Source of the DNA: Acidimicrobiia bacterium
GTDB taxonomy: Bacteria > Actinomycetota > Acidimicrobiia > Acidimicrobiales > MedAcidi-G1
Length of the DNA: 64,000 nt
Direction of reading: 5' to 3'
Assembly: GCA_012959995.1 (NCBI GenBank)
Contig: DUCC01000016.1
Coordinates: forward strand, 1-64,000
Positions 25,555 to 35,132 of this stretch are shown here, piece by piece (position 1 is the first letter of the stretch; each line of letters begins with the position of its first letter). The notes under the pieces were generated by a model, which worked only from the letters and a program-made list of their open reading frames with translations, was not told the origin of the DNA and searched no databases. The translations under genes and the position numbers were made by a program.

Positions 25555-26702
25555 CAGCCACCGAAAACCCCGTAAGCGACGAATACTCATTGGCCAACTA
25601 CGCCAACGACCCAGAGCGCATATCTGAATACTCGGTTTGGAACAGCGACGTCACCTCGGCTATTCACACCGTAGAAGACAACGCCGATGCCATCTTCACC
25701 TGGGACTACGACAAAGGGTCACGGCCGGCGTTAGACAAACTCTACGAAAAAGCCAAGACCTCTCAGTGGAACGGTCAGACCGACTTAGATTGGTCAATAG
25801 ATGTTGACCCCTACGCAGTACTCACCGCCGCTGACCCACTTGAAGTTCAGTATTTCGCCGAAAACCCCGAGTCGCCGCTTTACAAATTCAACGAAAAAGA
25901 ATGGACCGAGTTGGGAGTGGAATCCTTCAAATGGAGCCTGGCCCAATTTATGCACGGTGAACAAGGTGCCTTGATCTGTACAGCAAAAATTGTAGAAACC
26001 GTGCCCTGGATAGACGCCAAATACTACGCCGCCACCCAAGTAATGGACGAAGCTCGCCACGTAGAAGTCTTTGCCCAATATCTGGACACCAAAATGGGCG
26101 GTATTGACTACCCCTGCAACACCCATCTGGGTTTACTCCTTGACGACATCGTCAACGACAGTCGATGGGACATGACCTACTTGGGCATGCAGATCATGGT
26201 GGAAGGCTTGGCCTTAGCGGCCTTTGGCTTCATGCATCAAACCACCGAAGAACCCCTGCTGAAAAAGCTTTTGCGCTACGTCATGGCCGACGAAGCCCGC
26301 CACGTAGCTTTTGGGGTAATTACCCTCAAGGAAATTTACCAAGACATGACAGCCGCCGAACTCCGCGACCGCCAAGTATTTGTCTTCGAAGCAGCCCTGC
26401 GCATGCGCGACCGCTTCATGCGCCAAGAAGTATGGGAACGCGTGGGAGTCGATGTAAAAGACATGGTGAAGTTCCAGTTATCAATGCCCGACGAACTGCG
26501 AATATTTCAACGCATGCTCTTTTCAAAGATCGTCCCCAACTGCCGCAAACTTGGTTTGTTGGATGCCGGCGACGGATGGCTACGCGACCGCTTCACCGAC
26601 ATCGGGGTCATCGAATTTGAAAACTGGGTAGATACCGGCGAAGAGTATCTAGAGCTTGATGAAGTAACCAAAGACCGGGCCGCTGAAGAAGCAGCGAGCT
26701 AA
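25551..26702 (+). CDS. R2-like ferritin-fold diiron protein (oxygenase-type)
   Basis: Starting at the ATG overlapping the TetR stop, this 383-residue protein has a full diiron ligand set. Glu137 (HGEQGA), Glu167 and His170 (DEARH) fill the first half of the bundle; Glu218 (VEGL), Glu248 and His251 (DEARH) fill the second. This is the E/ExxH plus E/ExxH pattern of R2-like or AurF-like oxygenases. It is probably a cytoplasmic oxygenase or oxidase controlled by the linked TetR protein. Substrate unknown; a nearby electron donor is not evident. Confidence 0.85.
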   Translation: MTATENPVSDEYSLANYANDPERISEYSVWNSDVTSAIHTVEDNADAIFTWDYDKGSRPALDKLYEKAKTSQWNGQTDLDWSIDVDPYAVLTAADPLEVQYFAENPESPLYKFNEKEWTELGVESFKWSLAQFMHGEQGALICTAKIVETVPWIDAKYYAATQVMDEARHVEVFAQYLDTKMGGIDYPCNTHLGLLLDDIVNDSRWDMTYLGMQIMVEGLALAAFGFMHQTTEEPLLKKLLRYVMADEARHVAFGVITLKEIYQDMTAAELRDRQVFVFEAALRMRDRFMRQEVWERVGVDVKDMVKFQLSMPDELRIFQRMLFSKIVPNCRKLGLLDAGDGWLRDRFTDIGVIEFENWVDTGEEYLELDEVTKDRAAEEAAS

Positions 26703-26723
26703 CCCTTCTTCGCAAAAAAGGCT

Positions 26724-27017
26724 TTACTCCTTCTCGTTGGCCTGCAGGTGATGACGAATCACCTCATCAATAATAAAGCGCAAAAACTTCTCAGAAAAAA
26801 CGGGATCCAACCCAGCCTGCGCAGAAAGCTCACGAAGCCGCTCCACCTGTTCGGCTTCTCTCCCCGGGTCGGCCGGCGCCATACCTGATTGCGCTTTATA
26901 TTCCCCTACCTTGCCGGTGACCTTAAACCGTTCGGCCAACAACACGATGAGCGCCGAATCAATATTGTCAATACTGGACCGGTAACCGATCAGCACCTCG
27001 TCGTTTTGGTCGCTCAT
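26724..27017 (-). CDS. Chorismate mutase (AroQ type)
   Basis: A small helical protein of 97 residues from the ATG at 27017, which has GAAAGGA seven bases upstream; a start 21 bases earlier is less likely. YRSSIDNIDSALIVLLAERFKVTGKVGEYKAQ matches the first helix of AroQ chorismate mutases, with the active-site Arg and Lys positions in place. VEQLRELSAQAG-like and FLRFIIDEVIRHH segments follow. It converts chorismate to prephenate in Phe/Tyr synthesis. It is convergent with the diiron protein gene. Confidence 0.87.
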   Translation of the reverse strand: MSDQNDEVLIGYRSSIDNIDSALIVLLAERFKVTGKVGEYKAQSGMAPADPGREAEQVERLRELSAQAGLDPVFSEKFLRFIIDEVIRHHLQANEKE

Positions 27018-27137
27018 TATTTTCCTTTCGCTTCTCACAGGGTAGGCCCTCGCCGCCCTGCTTGACTTACCATTTGCAAACTGGGCTATTCTCCGTATCT
27101 AACCACTCACCCCTTTAACCAAACAAGCGAGCCCTTC

Positions 27138-28667
27138 ATGGAAATCCCTCTTACCATTACCGACTACCTTGACCGGGCCGAACGAGTTTACGGCGACCGC
27201 ATAGCCATTATTGACGAGCCCAATCAACCAGCCCCCGCTCTGTCCGACCTGACCTACCGACAACTAGCGCAATCAGCACGGGCCCTGGCCGCTGGCCTTG
27301 ATGGTTTGGGCTTAGCCATCGGCACCCGCGTCGCCATGGTCTCGCACAATTCAGCCCGACTTTTGGTGTTTCTTTTCGGTACCAGCGCCTACGGGCGGGT
27401 TGGCGTGCCCATCAACTTTCGCCTCAGCAAACCAGAAATACAATTCATCCTTAACCACTCAGAAGCCGAGGTGCTGATCATTGACCCCGAGTTGGCTGAA
27501 CAACACGGCGACTTCGACGTAAAACACCAATTCACTGCTGGCCCAGAATCCGATGCACTCTTTAACTACGACGTCGCTCCTCAACCGTGGGAACCCAGCG
27601 AACACGCCACCGCCACCATCAACTACACCAGTGGAACCACCGCTCGCCCCAAAGGGGTCGAGATGACCCACCGCAACCTCTGGCTCAACGCCGCAGTGTT
27701 CGGATGGCAAAGCGGGGTCAACGACCGCGAGGTCTACCTCCACACTCTGCCCATGTTTCACTGCAACGGCTGGGGCATGCCTTACGCCATCACCGGAATG
27801 GGCGGTCAACACATTATTTTACGCAAAGTAGACGGGCCAGAAATCTTGCGCCGCATTGAACGACACGGAGTCACCTTGCTTTGTGGCGCTCCCGCGGTAA
27901 TCACCGCCGTCCTAGAAGCCGCCGCCGACTGGGACGGGCCGATCCCTGGTGCCGCAACTATGCGCATCGTGGTGGCCGGTGCCCCACCGCCCACCAGCAT
28001 CATTGAACGAGTAGAAACCGAACTGGATTGGGAATTCATCCAGATTTACGGGCTCACCGAAACAGCACCGCTGCTCACCATGAACCGCTCCCGAGCCGAA
28101 TGGGACCACCTTGACGCCGGACAACGCGCCGTTGAACTCTCCCGCGCCGGAGCCCCCGCCCTCGGGGTAGAACTCAGCACAGCCCCCGATGGGGAACTCC
28201 TGGCTCGCAGCAACCATGTACTAAAAAGCTACTGGGACCAACCAGAGGGAACCGAAAAAGCTTTAGCCGACGGGTGGTTTCATACCGGTGACGGCGCCAC
28301 CATTGGTGACGACAACTACGCCACCATTACCGACCGAAAAAAAGATGTCATTATTTCTGGCGGAGAAAACGTGTCATCCATCGAAGTGGAAGACGCTCTT
28401 TTCTCACACCCTGCGGTAGCCGAAGCAGCGGTCATCGGGGTACCTCACGAAAAATGGGGAGAAACAGTAAAAGCCCTCGTAGTTTGCACCGATACTTCAA
28501 TAACCGAAAATGACCTTATTGACCATTGCCGCGAACTGCTCGCCCACTACAAGTGCCCCACCTCAGTGGAGTTTCGCCACGAACTCGACCGCACAGCCAC
28601 CGGAAAGTTGCAAAAGTTTAAATTGCGTGCTCCTTACTGGGAGCACCTAGATCGTCAAATAAATTAA
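27138..28667 (+). CDS. AMP-forming acyl-CoA synthetase family protein
   Basis: A 509-residue ANL ligase, a second such enzyme in the window. Motif TINYTSGTTARPKGVEMTH is near 155-173, QIYGLTETAP near 294-303, GWFHTGDGA near 379, and DRKKDVIISGGENVSSIEVED near 396-416. The C-terminal RTATGKLQKFKLR holds the catalytic Lys. It joins CoA to a fatty or aromatic acid; the substrate is unclear. Its stop codon shares its last base with the ATG of the following membrane protein gene (TAATG). Confidence 0.92.
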   Translation: MEIPLTITDYLDRAERVYGDRIAIIDEPNQPAPALSDLTYRQLAQSARALAAGLDGLGLAIGTRVAMVSHNSARLLVFLFGTSAYGRVGVPINFRLSKPEIQFILNHSEAEVLIIDPELAEQHGDFDVKHQFTAGPESDALFNYDVAPQPWEPSEHATATINYTSGTTARPKGVEMTHRNLWLNAAVFGWQSGVNDREVYLHTLPMFHCNGWGMPYAITGMGGQHIILRKVDGPEILRRIERHGVTLLCGAPAVITAVLEAAADWDGPIPGAATMRIVVAGAPPPTSIIERVETELDWEFIQIYGLTETAPLLTMNRSRAEWDHLDAGQRAVELSRAGAPALGVELSTAPDGELLARSNHVLKSYWDQPEGTEKALADGWFHTGDGATIGDDNYATITDRKKDVIISGGENVSSIEVEDALFSHPAVAEAAVIGVPHEKWGETVKALVVCTDTSITENDLIDHCRELLAHYKCPTSVEFRHELDRTATGKLQKFKLRAPYWEHLDRQIN

Positions 28668-29254
28668 TGGCTTTTATTTCACCGCGCAAGTTCATGTGGG
28701 CGATAAAGGCTTCGCTGGCCGCTTGCCTGCTGCTGGGGCTTGTATTCCCCGACATCCCCGGCGTCATCGGTAAAGGCTGGCCTGAACGAGCCGTCGGTTA
28801 CCCTATTTCGGCGTTGATTGTCCCCCTCATCTGGTTTCTCGCCACCCGGCGAAAACCAGTTAATCAACGAAACTACCCCTACCTCGCTGACGCTTTACTG
28901 GTGCTACCTTTTGTTTTAGACCTCGCCGGCAACTTGGTGAACCTCTATAACACCGTGCACAACTTTGACGACTTCTTACATTTCATTAACTGGGTGTTTT
29001 TAGTAGCGGCCTTAGTGATATTTCTGGCTCCCGCTGGTTTAGCCCGCTGGAACCTGACCCTTCTGGGCGCAGGATTTGGCGCTTTAGCCATAGTGGCTTG
29101 GGAAGGCATGGAATGGATTGTGCAATCCATGGGCACCGCCGGGCTACAACTCACCTACGACGACACGGTAAGCGATTTGGTGCTGTCTACTTCCGGGGGT
29201 ATTTTCGGTGCCATTTTGGCCGCCCGCTTTTTAACTAATCAAGTCACCGCTTAG
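28667..29254 (+). CDS. Integral membrane protein, YjdF/DUF2238-like
   Basis: A 195-residue hydrophobic protein with about six membrane helices. The segment DALLVLPFVLDLAGNLVNLY, followed by FDDFLHFINWVFLVAALV, resembles the DUF2238/YjdF membrane family, in which an Asp/His-rich intramembrane motif is conserved. Its function is not known. It overlaps the acyl-CoA synthetase stop by one base and the convergent phosphotriesterase gene by 4 bases, so it is likely translated from the synthetase mRNA. Confidence 0.75.
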   Translation: MAFISPRKFMWAIKASLAACLLLGLVFPDIPGVIGKGWPERAVGYPISALIVPLIWFLATRRKPVNQRNYPYLADALLVLPFVLDLAGNLVNLYNTVHNFDDFLHFINWVFLVAALVIFLAPAGLARWNLTLLGAGFGALAIVAWEGMEWIVQSMGTAGLQLTYDDTVSDLVLSTSGGIFGAILAARFLTNQVTA

Positions 29255-30273
29255 CTTTTAGCCAGCGCAGGCAAAGGCTCCCCAGCAAAGAACCTTCGCG
29301 GGTTATCTACCACCAACTTGTCGATCTCTGCTTGCGTAACCCCTCGGTCAATCAACATGGGCACGATCTCGCGATCAAACCGGGTGGGTTCCATTACTTC
29401 AGCCAACTGGCTCATGGCGTGCGACGGAAACGGTTCGCCGCGCCAACACCACACCGAGTCGTGGCTCACCACCACCCGGTCGCCAGCCCCCTGACGCAAA
29501 AGGCGCACCAACGCATCCACACGATCTTCATCAGACATAAACGCCTCAATGCCAAAACGGTCGAAACCTAAATAACTTCCGCCGGTGGCAATACCTAGGT
29601 GATAGTCGGTGTCGGTGCTGCCGCATGAGTGGCCGATAACTATTCGATGCGCAGGCACCTCAGCGTCCACCAATACTTGTTGTTGAATGTCTCCTACCGC
29701 TCCGTCGTCGGTGTGCGTCGTGATAGGAGCCCCGGTAACGCAAGATGCTGCCGCTACGGCGTTAAACACCGTGCGTTCGTAATCAGACATTCCTCCATGA
29801 CCGGTGCCGCATTTAATTATTCCCGCCCGCACCCCGGTGGTGCCGATGCCCTCGGTGAGTTCGGCCACAAACTGTTCGGTCATCACCGGCTGAATATCTT
29901 CGTACTGGCCTTTATGCAGCCAATAGGCCACCCCGCCACCTTCCTGCCGGTACAAACCAGTAGCACAAATAATGTTGAAACCCGTGGCCTCGGCAACCTC
30001 AACCATCAACTCCACATCACGACCCAAGTCAGATGGACAAGGGTCCAGCAGCGAGGAGTAGCCCAAATCTTGCAATTCTGCGATGCGATCTATACAGACG
30101 GCCCTCATATCAGCACGCGAAAGACCCGGGCGGCTGGTGTGCGATTCCCAACCGGAATACCCCACAGTTAGATGCTCATGCATCAACGTGCGTCCCAACT
30201 GATCAGGCGAAATAGCACCCGTAACTGTAGAAATTGTGGCAAGAGAAGTCGAGGTGGCCGGTTTAGCGTTCAT
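29251..30273 (-). CDS. Phosphotriesterase-family (PTE/PHP) metal hydrolase
   Basis: The binuclear metal centre of the amidohydrolase-fold PTE family is visible: LMHEHL (HxH), IIKCGTGHG with the lysine that is carbamylated, THTDDG and GHSCGSTD histidines, and Asp in SHDSVW. The protein is about 340 residues from the ATG at 30273; an upstream ATG at 30303 adds ten residues. Family members are organophosphatases or, more often, lactonases. The natural substrate cannot be read from the sequence. It is convergent with the membrane protein gene. Confidence 0.9.
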   Translation of the reverse strand: MNAKPATSTSLATISTVTGAISPDQLGRTLMHEHLTVGYSGWESHTSRPGLSRADMRAVCIDRIAELQDLGYSSLLDPCPSDLGRDVELMVEVAEATGFNIICATGLYRQEGGGVAYWLHKGQYEDIQPVMTEQFVAELTEGIGTTGVRAGIIKCGTGHGGMSDYERTVFNAVAAASCVTGAPITTHTDDGAVGDIQQQVLVDAEVPAHRIVIGHSCGSTDTDYHLGIATGGSYLGFDRFGIEAFMSDEDRVDALVRLLRQGAGDRVVVSHDSVWCWRGEPFPSHAMSQLAEVMEPTRFDREIVPMLIDRGVTQAEIDKLVVDNPRRFFAGEPLPALAKS

Positions 30274-30423
30274 TACAAAAACATTACACCTTGTGGGATC
30301 CACGGCAAAAATCGCTGCTCAAGTTGCGCTGGTGACCACCGTCACCTAACCTTTAAAAGTCGTCCACCGACGGATGACATTCCCAAATTGGGATATACCT
30401 AATGAACCGAGGGGGTTCCCCAT

Positions 30424-31560
30424 ATGAGCAAGCTTTTCAAGCTTCTCGCTTTGTTCCTTTCAATTGGTCTTGTTGCCGCAGCATGCGGTAGCGACTCCGG
30501 CGACGAAGGCACAAGCACCACTGCAGCTCCGACTACCGCAGCTACCGCAGATACTGAAACCACTGCCGCACCTACTACAGCCGTTGAGCTGGTTGAAGGC
30601 ACCAGCCTTCTTCAGGTAGTGCAAGATCGAGGCACCGTAAACTGTGGCGTCGGCTCGACCGCCGTTGCTTTCTCAGTAATCCAGCCTGACGGAACTTCCG
30701 CCGGCTTCGATGCTGACTACTGCCGAGTAATTGCCGCCGCCGTTTTGGGCGACGCAACTGCCGTGACTTTCATTCCTTTGACTTCTTCTGAACGCTTCAC
30801 CGCTGTTCAGACCGGTCAGGTTGACTTGCTCATGCGTACCACCACTTGGACTCAAAGCCGGGACACCGACTTAGGTATGGACTTTGGCCCAACCACCTAC
30901 TTTGATGGCCAACAGCTGATGGCTCGTATTTCCGACGGTTTCTCCGGTTCATCCGACATCGCTGACCTTGAAGGCACCATCGTTTGTGTAAACGCTGGTA
31001 CCACCACGGAAAAGAACATCAGTGAAGCTGCCCGTTTGCAAGGCGTAAACATCACCTTGCAAACCTTCGAAGGTAGCGATGAAGTTTACGACAGCTTCAT
31101 CAGCGGCGCTTGCGACGTAACCACCACCGATGGTTCTGCTTTGGTAGGCCGTATGGCCAAGCACGAAATGATTGGTGAATGGATCATTTTCCCCGCTACA
31201 CCTATCTCCAAGGAGCCTCTCGGCCCCGTGTACCCACAGAACGACTCTGTATGGGGCGACGTCATCAACTGGTCTGTTTACGCCACCGTCATTGCTGACG
31301 AGTACGGCATCAACAACAGCAACGTTGACGACTTCCTCACTGAGCCTGGTGAAGTCGGCCGCCTTTTGGGCACCGACGAAGGTGAATTGCAGACCGTTAT
31401 GGGCCTTCCCGCCGATGCCTTCTACCAAGTCATCAAGCAGGTTGGTAACTACAGCGACATCTATAACTCCAACTTGAACCCAGTGGGCTTGTTCCGTGAA
31501 GGTTCAGCTAACGCTCCTGCAGCAGACGGTGGGCTCATCTACGCTCCACCAATGCGCTAA
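30424..31560 (+). CDS. Polar amino-acid ABC transporter substrate-binding lipoprotein
   Basis: A lipoprotein signal with lipobox VAAAC (Cys21) is followed by a Thr/Ala-rich linker to about residue 60, then a type 3 periplasmic-binding fold of the AapJ/BztA kind: VLQVVQDRGTVNCGV-like start, FDADYCRVIAAAVLGD, LTSSERFTAVQTGQVDLLMRTTTW. The length of 378 fits. It binds L-amino acids outside the membrane and hands them to the permeases encoded next. A ribosome-binding run GAGGGGG precedes the ATG. It is separated from the first permease gene by a large stem-loop. Confidence 0.94.
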   Translation: MSKLFKLLALFLSIGLVAAACGSDSGDEGTSTTAAPTTAATADTETTAAPTTAVELVEGTSLLQVVQDRGTVNCGVGSTAVAFSVIQPDGTSAGFDADYCRVIAAAVLGDATAVTFIPLTSSERFTAVQTGQVDLLMRTTTWTQSRDTDLGMDFGPTTYFDGQQLMARISDGFSGSSDIADLEGTIVCVNAGTTTEKNISEAARLQGVNITLQTFEGSDEVYDSFISGACDVTTTDGSALVGRMAKHEMIGEWIIFPATPISKEPLGPVYPQNDSVWGDVINWSVYATVIADEYGINNSNVDDFLTEPGEVGRLLGTDEGELQTVMGLPADAFYQVIKQVGNYSDIYNSNLNPVGLFREGSANAPAADGGLIYAPPMR

Positions 31561-31594
31561 GTAGATAAAAAGAGTTACTGATTAACGTGATGGC

Positions 31595-31634
31595 CCCGTT
31601 GCTGGCGAGATGCCCTGCATCTCCCAGCAACGGG
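31595..31634 (+). terminator. Intercistronic stem-loop after binding-protein gene
   Basis: CCCGTTGCTGG plus GAGATG (31595-31612, one bulged C) pairs with CATCTC plus CCAGCAACGGG (31618-31634), 17 pairs around CCCTG. Such hairpins between a binding-protein gene and its permease genes typically lower permease expression relative to binding protein. No T-run follows at once, so it may protect the upstream mRNA end rather than fully terminate. Confidence 0.65.
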
Positions 31635-31726
31635 CCCTTCCGCGCTTGAGCAGCATTTTTGTTCTATCCTCCTGACCAACCAAGGTGGCTTCGCATTGGC
31701 CACCACCCTCTTCGTAAACTGGACCA

Positions 31727-33301
31727 ATGACTGCACCAGTCGAACAACCGTCGAACACTAAACTAGCGGTAGCCCAAAGGGTGCCTCTGTGGCGCGACGT
31801 GGTTGTCCTCAAATGGTTTACTCAAGTTAGTTTGCTCGCCGTGGTACTGGCCGCCCTCTGGGTCTTTGTGGGTCAAGCCGGCAACAACCTACGCGCTAAA
31901 GACATCAGCATCGGCTTTGAATTCATTGACCGCCCCGTAGACATTCAGTTAAGCGAGGGCATCGATACCTTGCCCAACAGCGGGGGACGAGCGCTCTGGG
32001 TCGGCATGGTCAACACCTTACGCGTCGCCGCCGTAGGCATTGTTTTCTCCACCATTTTGGGCGTTTTCGTTGCTTTGTCTCGCCTCTCCAACAACTGGAT
32101 GCTCCGCAAAATCGGTGCTATGTGGGTTGAAAGCCTTCGCAACGTTCCGTTGCTCGTGCAGATCATCTTTTATTCTTCCGTCATGGCCACCCTGCCCAGG
32201 ACCACCTTTTTGGACCCCACGGCGGCAGCTGGCCCGTTAAACCAAGACCAAGGCCCAATTCACAACTGGTTGCATATCTCCAACAAAGGACTCTCTCTCC
32301 CTCGAGTATTCATCGCCGATGGGTTTTACCAATGGGCTATCGTCATTTTGCTGGGGGCCATTGCTGCCTATTTTGTGCGCAAACAACGCCTCAAATTGCA
32401 CGACGAAACCGGGCGGGAGACCTCCCCCATCTTGTGGGCTACCGGCACATTAGCGCTCTTCGGCTTCATCGGCCTTTTTATTCACCCAGTTTTTTCCTTC
32501 GTGGGGCCCATCATGGGTGGGATAGCTGGCCTGATTGACTCATTGACCATCCCCATAACCCAAGCGGCGATTTCCGTCATCGCGGTACTGCTCGCTCTGC
32601 GTTGGATTCGAAAATTTCGCGCTGACCGCCGTAGCGGGTCTGGCCATCTCAACTTAAGCGACGATGACTGGTTCCGCATGATCTTTGCCGGCCTCGCCTC
32701 GGTGGTGGTCATTGTAGTGATCTACAAATGGACGGGGCTGTCCTCTTGGTTGCTCAACTCAGGACAAGACCTCTTTAGGCTGGCCGAAACGAAGTTCAAC
32801 GTTGATGGGGCCGCTCGCCCGTTTGATGCCATGCGCCCCGATGTTCTCAAACCTGGCAATTTCGCCAACTACGGTCTGAACGGTTTAACCATGACTCGAG
32901 GCTTTGCCGCCTTGTTCTTTGGGGTGACGTTCTACCACTCAGCGCATATCGGTGAAATCCTTCGAGGTGGCATTCTTTCTGTGCCTAAGGGCCAGGTCGA
33001 GGCAGCCAGTGCCGTCGGTTTAAACCGTGCTCAGTCCCTACGCCGAGTCATTCTGCCTCAAGCATTTCGTATTTCTTTACCGCCACTCGGTAACCAGTAT
33101 CTAAGTTTGACCAAAAATACTTCGCTGGCTATCGCCGTGGGCTACAGCGACATTGTGCAGGTTGGGCAAACCATCTATAACCAAACCGGAAAGGCCCTCC
33201 CCGTTATGTCGGTGTGGATGCTCTTCTATCTCGCTTGTTCGCTTACCATTTCGGTGGTCGTGAACTTCTTTAATATGCGTCTCAAGTTGGTGGAGCGATA
33301 A
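31727..33301 (+). CDS. Polar amino-acid ABC transporter permease (AapQ-like)
   Basis: A 524-residue membrane protein. It has an N-terminal helix, then NTLRVAAVGIVFSTILGVFVALSRLSNNWMLRKIG, typical of HisM-type permeases. It ends with the EAA signature in EAASAVGLNRAQSLRRVILPQAFRISLPPLGNQYL. At 524 residues it is longer than usual for AapQ (about 400), because extra hydrophobic segments sit between the two halves of the permease domain. It forms a heterodimer with the next permease, into which its stop codon runs by one base. Confidence 0.93.
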   Translation: MTAPVEQPSNTKLAVAQRVPLWRDVVVLKWFTQVSLLAVVLAALWVFVGQAGNNLRAKDISIGFEFIDRPVDIQLSEGIDTLPNSGGRALWVGMVNTLRVAAVGIVFSTILGVFVALSRLSNNWMLRKIGAMWVESLRNVPLLVQIIFYSSVMATLPRTTFLDPTAAAGPLNQDQGPIHNWLHISNKGLSLPRVFIADGFYQWAIVILLGAIAAYFVRKQRLKLHDETGRETSPILWATGTLALFGFIGLFIHPVFSFVGPIMGGIAGLIDSLTIPITQAAISVIAVLLALRWIRKFRADRRSGSGHLNLSDDDWFRMIFAGLASVVVIVVIYKWTGLSSWLLNSGQDLFRLAETKFNVDGAARPFDAMRPDVLKPGNFANYGLNGLTMTRGFAALFFGVTFYHSAHIGEILRGGILSVPKGQVEAASAVGLNRAQSLRRVILPQAFRISLPPLGNQYLSLTKNTSLAIAVGYSDIVQVGQTIYNQTGKALPVMSVWMLFYLACSLTISVVVNFFNMRLKLVER

Positions 33302-35121
33302 TGACTGAAATCCAATCATCCGCCGGAGTACCGGTTATTACAGCTCCTCCACAGGAGCCACATCTACCACCCAAAGAATGGTTAAAGAAAAACCTCTTCT
33401 CCAACGTGGGCAACACCCTCATCACCATAATTACCTCACTGGTGGTCTTATCTTTGGCCAAAGGCTTGCTGGGTTTTGCCTTCAACCCTGACCGACAGTG
33501 GGATGCCGTGGCCGTCAACTCACGGCTCTACATGTCCTTTGCCTACCCCGAAGCGCAATACAACCGCATTTGGTTCTCTTTTGCAACCCTTTTGGTCCTG
33601 GCCGGGCTCTCTATGGCCATTTGGCGAGGCGGCACCCGTGTGCCTTTCGCTCGCCTTGCTAAATCATCTTTTTCTTTTGGCGTTGGCCTGGCCATCATGG
33701 TCTTGCTGGCCCCATTAAGCACCTCCGGAACCATCAAATGGGAAATAGCAGCTGGTGTAGTATTGCTCGCTGGCTTTATATTCAAGCGAAGCGCCAATGA
33801 AAACGAAGATGAAGGTGATGGACGATCTCTCAGCTCGCTCACCCTATTGGTTGGTACCTTTGCTTCAATTATCGCCACCCTTTGGTTTATCCCCTACGGC
33901 CGCCATTCTTTTGTCGGGGATCGCACTCCGCAGGTCATGTCAGAGCCTGGCACGGTAGCTTTTAGCACCCAACTGCCGTGGACTATCATGTTGTTTGTTC
34001 TAGTTGGGGCCTACTACCTCGGCGTTGTTCTTCGTGATCGCCTCCCCGAAGGGCGTACCCGGGGCGTCTTACTGGGCCTCTGGTTGCTCTCTCCGTTTTT
34101 CTTGATCTATCTCGTGCTTCGCGATCCATCCTTCACCATGAATCACGTGTTATACACCGACATTCCCCTGGTCTTAGGGTTTTTAGTAGTCGGCGGCTTG
34201 CTCCTTTATACGCTCACCAAACCTAGTTTGGGTGAAATCGGTCGAATCGTCGCCATGCTGATACTTTTGGTCGGTTTTGGCTCTTTCCTGACCCCGATGC
34301 GCATGATCGTTCGCATTTTCTTAATCGCCTTGGGCCTTTTCTCCTTGGCTGCTCCCACTTTCAGCGGAGATAAATCTACCCGTCGGCGGTATTCCAGCAT
34401 CTGGTCTGGGTTCATACTCATTACCGGTTGGTTAATTACCGCAGTCAACACGCCCTCAACGGTAGAGGTACCCGGTGATTTGTTCTTTGGCGGAGCGACC
34501 CTTACTTTGGTAGTAGCGTTTTTCACCATTGTTTTGTCTTACCCCTTTGGCGTATTGCTGGCCCTCGCTCGCACCTCCAATATGCCGATCTTTCGTTTGC
34601 TGGCCACCACGTTCATTGAGTTCATCCGAGGTGTTCCGCTGATCACCATCTTGATCTTCTTTTCGGTGATGCTCCCCCTCTTTCTGCCCGAGGGAATGGA
34701 CCTGCCTGAGATTACCTCGGTAACCATCGGTTATGCCCTCTTCTCAGCCGCCTACGTAGCGGAAAACATTCGCGGTGGGTTGCAATCGGTCACTCGCGGC
34801 CAACACGAAGCAGCCGAAGCAGTCGGCATGTCTACCTCGCAAAAAACCGTGTTCATCGTTTTACCTCAGGCCCTACGCATGTCTATTCCTCCCATGGTGG
34901 GCCAAACCATCGGTACCTTCAAAGAAACGTCGCTGCTCTACATCATTGGCCTCTTCGACCTGCTCTATGTCGGTCGATCGGTCATCCCAAACCAAACAGC
35001 TTTCATCGGTTCCGCCCGTGAAAACTTATTCTTTGTCTCAGTGCTTTACTGGGTCATTTCCTATTCCATGTCGAAAGCCAGTCAACGCATTGAAAAGCGT
35101 GTCGGCCTCGGCGAACGATGA
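33301..35121 (+). CDS. Polar amino-acid ABC transporter permease (AapM-like), long form
   Basis: The 606-residue partner permease has an unusually large N-terminal membrane part of about 370 residues with roughly ten predicted helices, then the conserved permease domain: GGATLTLVVAFFTIVLSYPFGVLLALAR, EFIRGVPLITILIFF, and the EAA loop EAAEAVGMSTSQKTVFIVLPQALRMSIPPMVGQTIGTFKETSL. Typical AapM proteins are shorter, near 380 residues. The added membrane region may be a fused or strongly extended N-terminus. It starts one base inside the previous stop and lies 12 bases before the ATPase gene. Confidence 0.92.
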   Translation: MTEIQSSAGVPVITAPPQEPHLPPKEWLKKNLFSNVGNTLITIITSLVVLSLAKGLLGFAFNPDRQWDAVAVNSRLYMSFAYPEAQYNRIWFSFATLLVLAGLSMAIWRGGTRVPFARLAKSSFSFGVGLAIMVLLAPLSTSGTIKWEIAAGVVLLAGFIFKRSANENEDEGDGRSLSSLTLLVGTFASIIATLWFIPYGRHSFVGDRTPQVMSEPGTVAFSTQLPWTIMLFVLVGAYYLGVVLRDRLPEGRTRGVLLGLWLLSPFFLIYLVLRDPSFTMNHVLYTDIPLVLGFLVVGGLLLYTLTKPSLGEIGRIVAMLILLVGFGSFLTPMRMIVRIFLIALGLFSLAAPTFSGDKSTRRRYSSIWSGFILITGWLITAVNTPSTVEVPGDLFFGGATLTLVVAFFTIVLSYPFGVLLALARTSNMPIFRLLATTFIEFIRGVPLITILIFFSVMLPLFLPEGMDLPEITSVTIGYALFSAAYVAENIRGGLQSVTRGQHEAAEAVGMSTSQKTVFIVLPQALRMSIPPMVGQTIGTFKETSLLYIIGLFDLLYVGRSVIPNQTAFIGSARENLFFVSVLYWVISYSMSKASQRIEKRVGLGER

Positions 35122-35132
35122 GGTAACTAACT

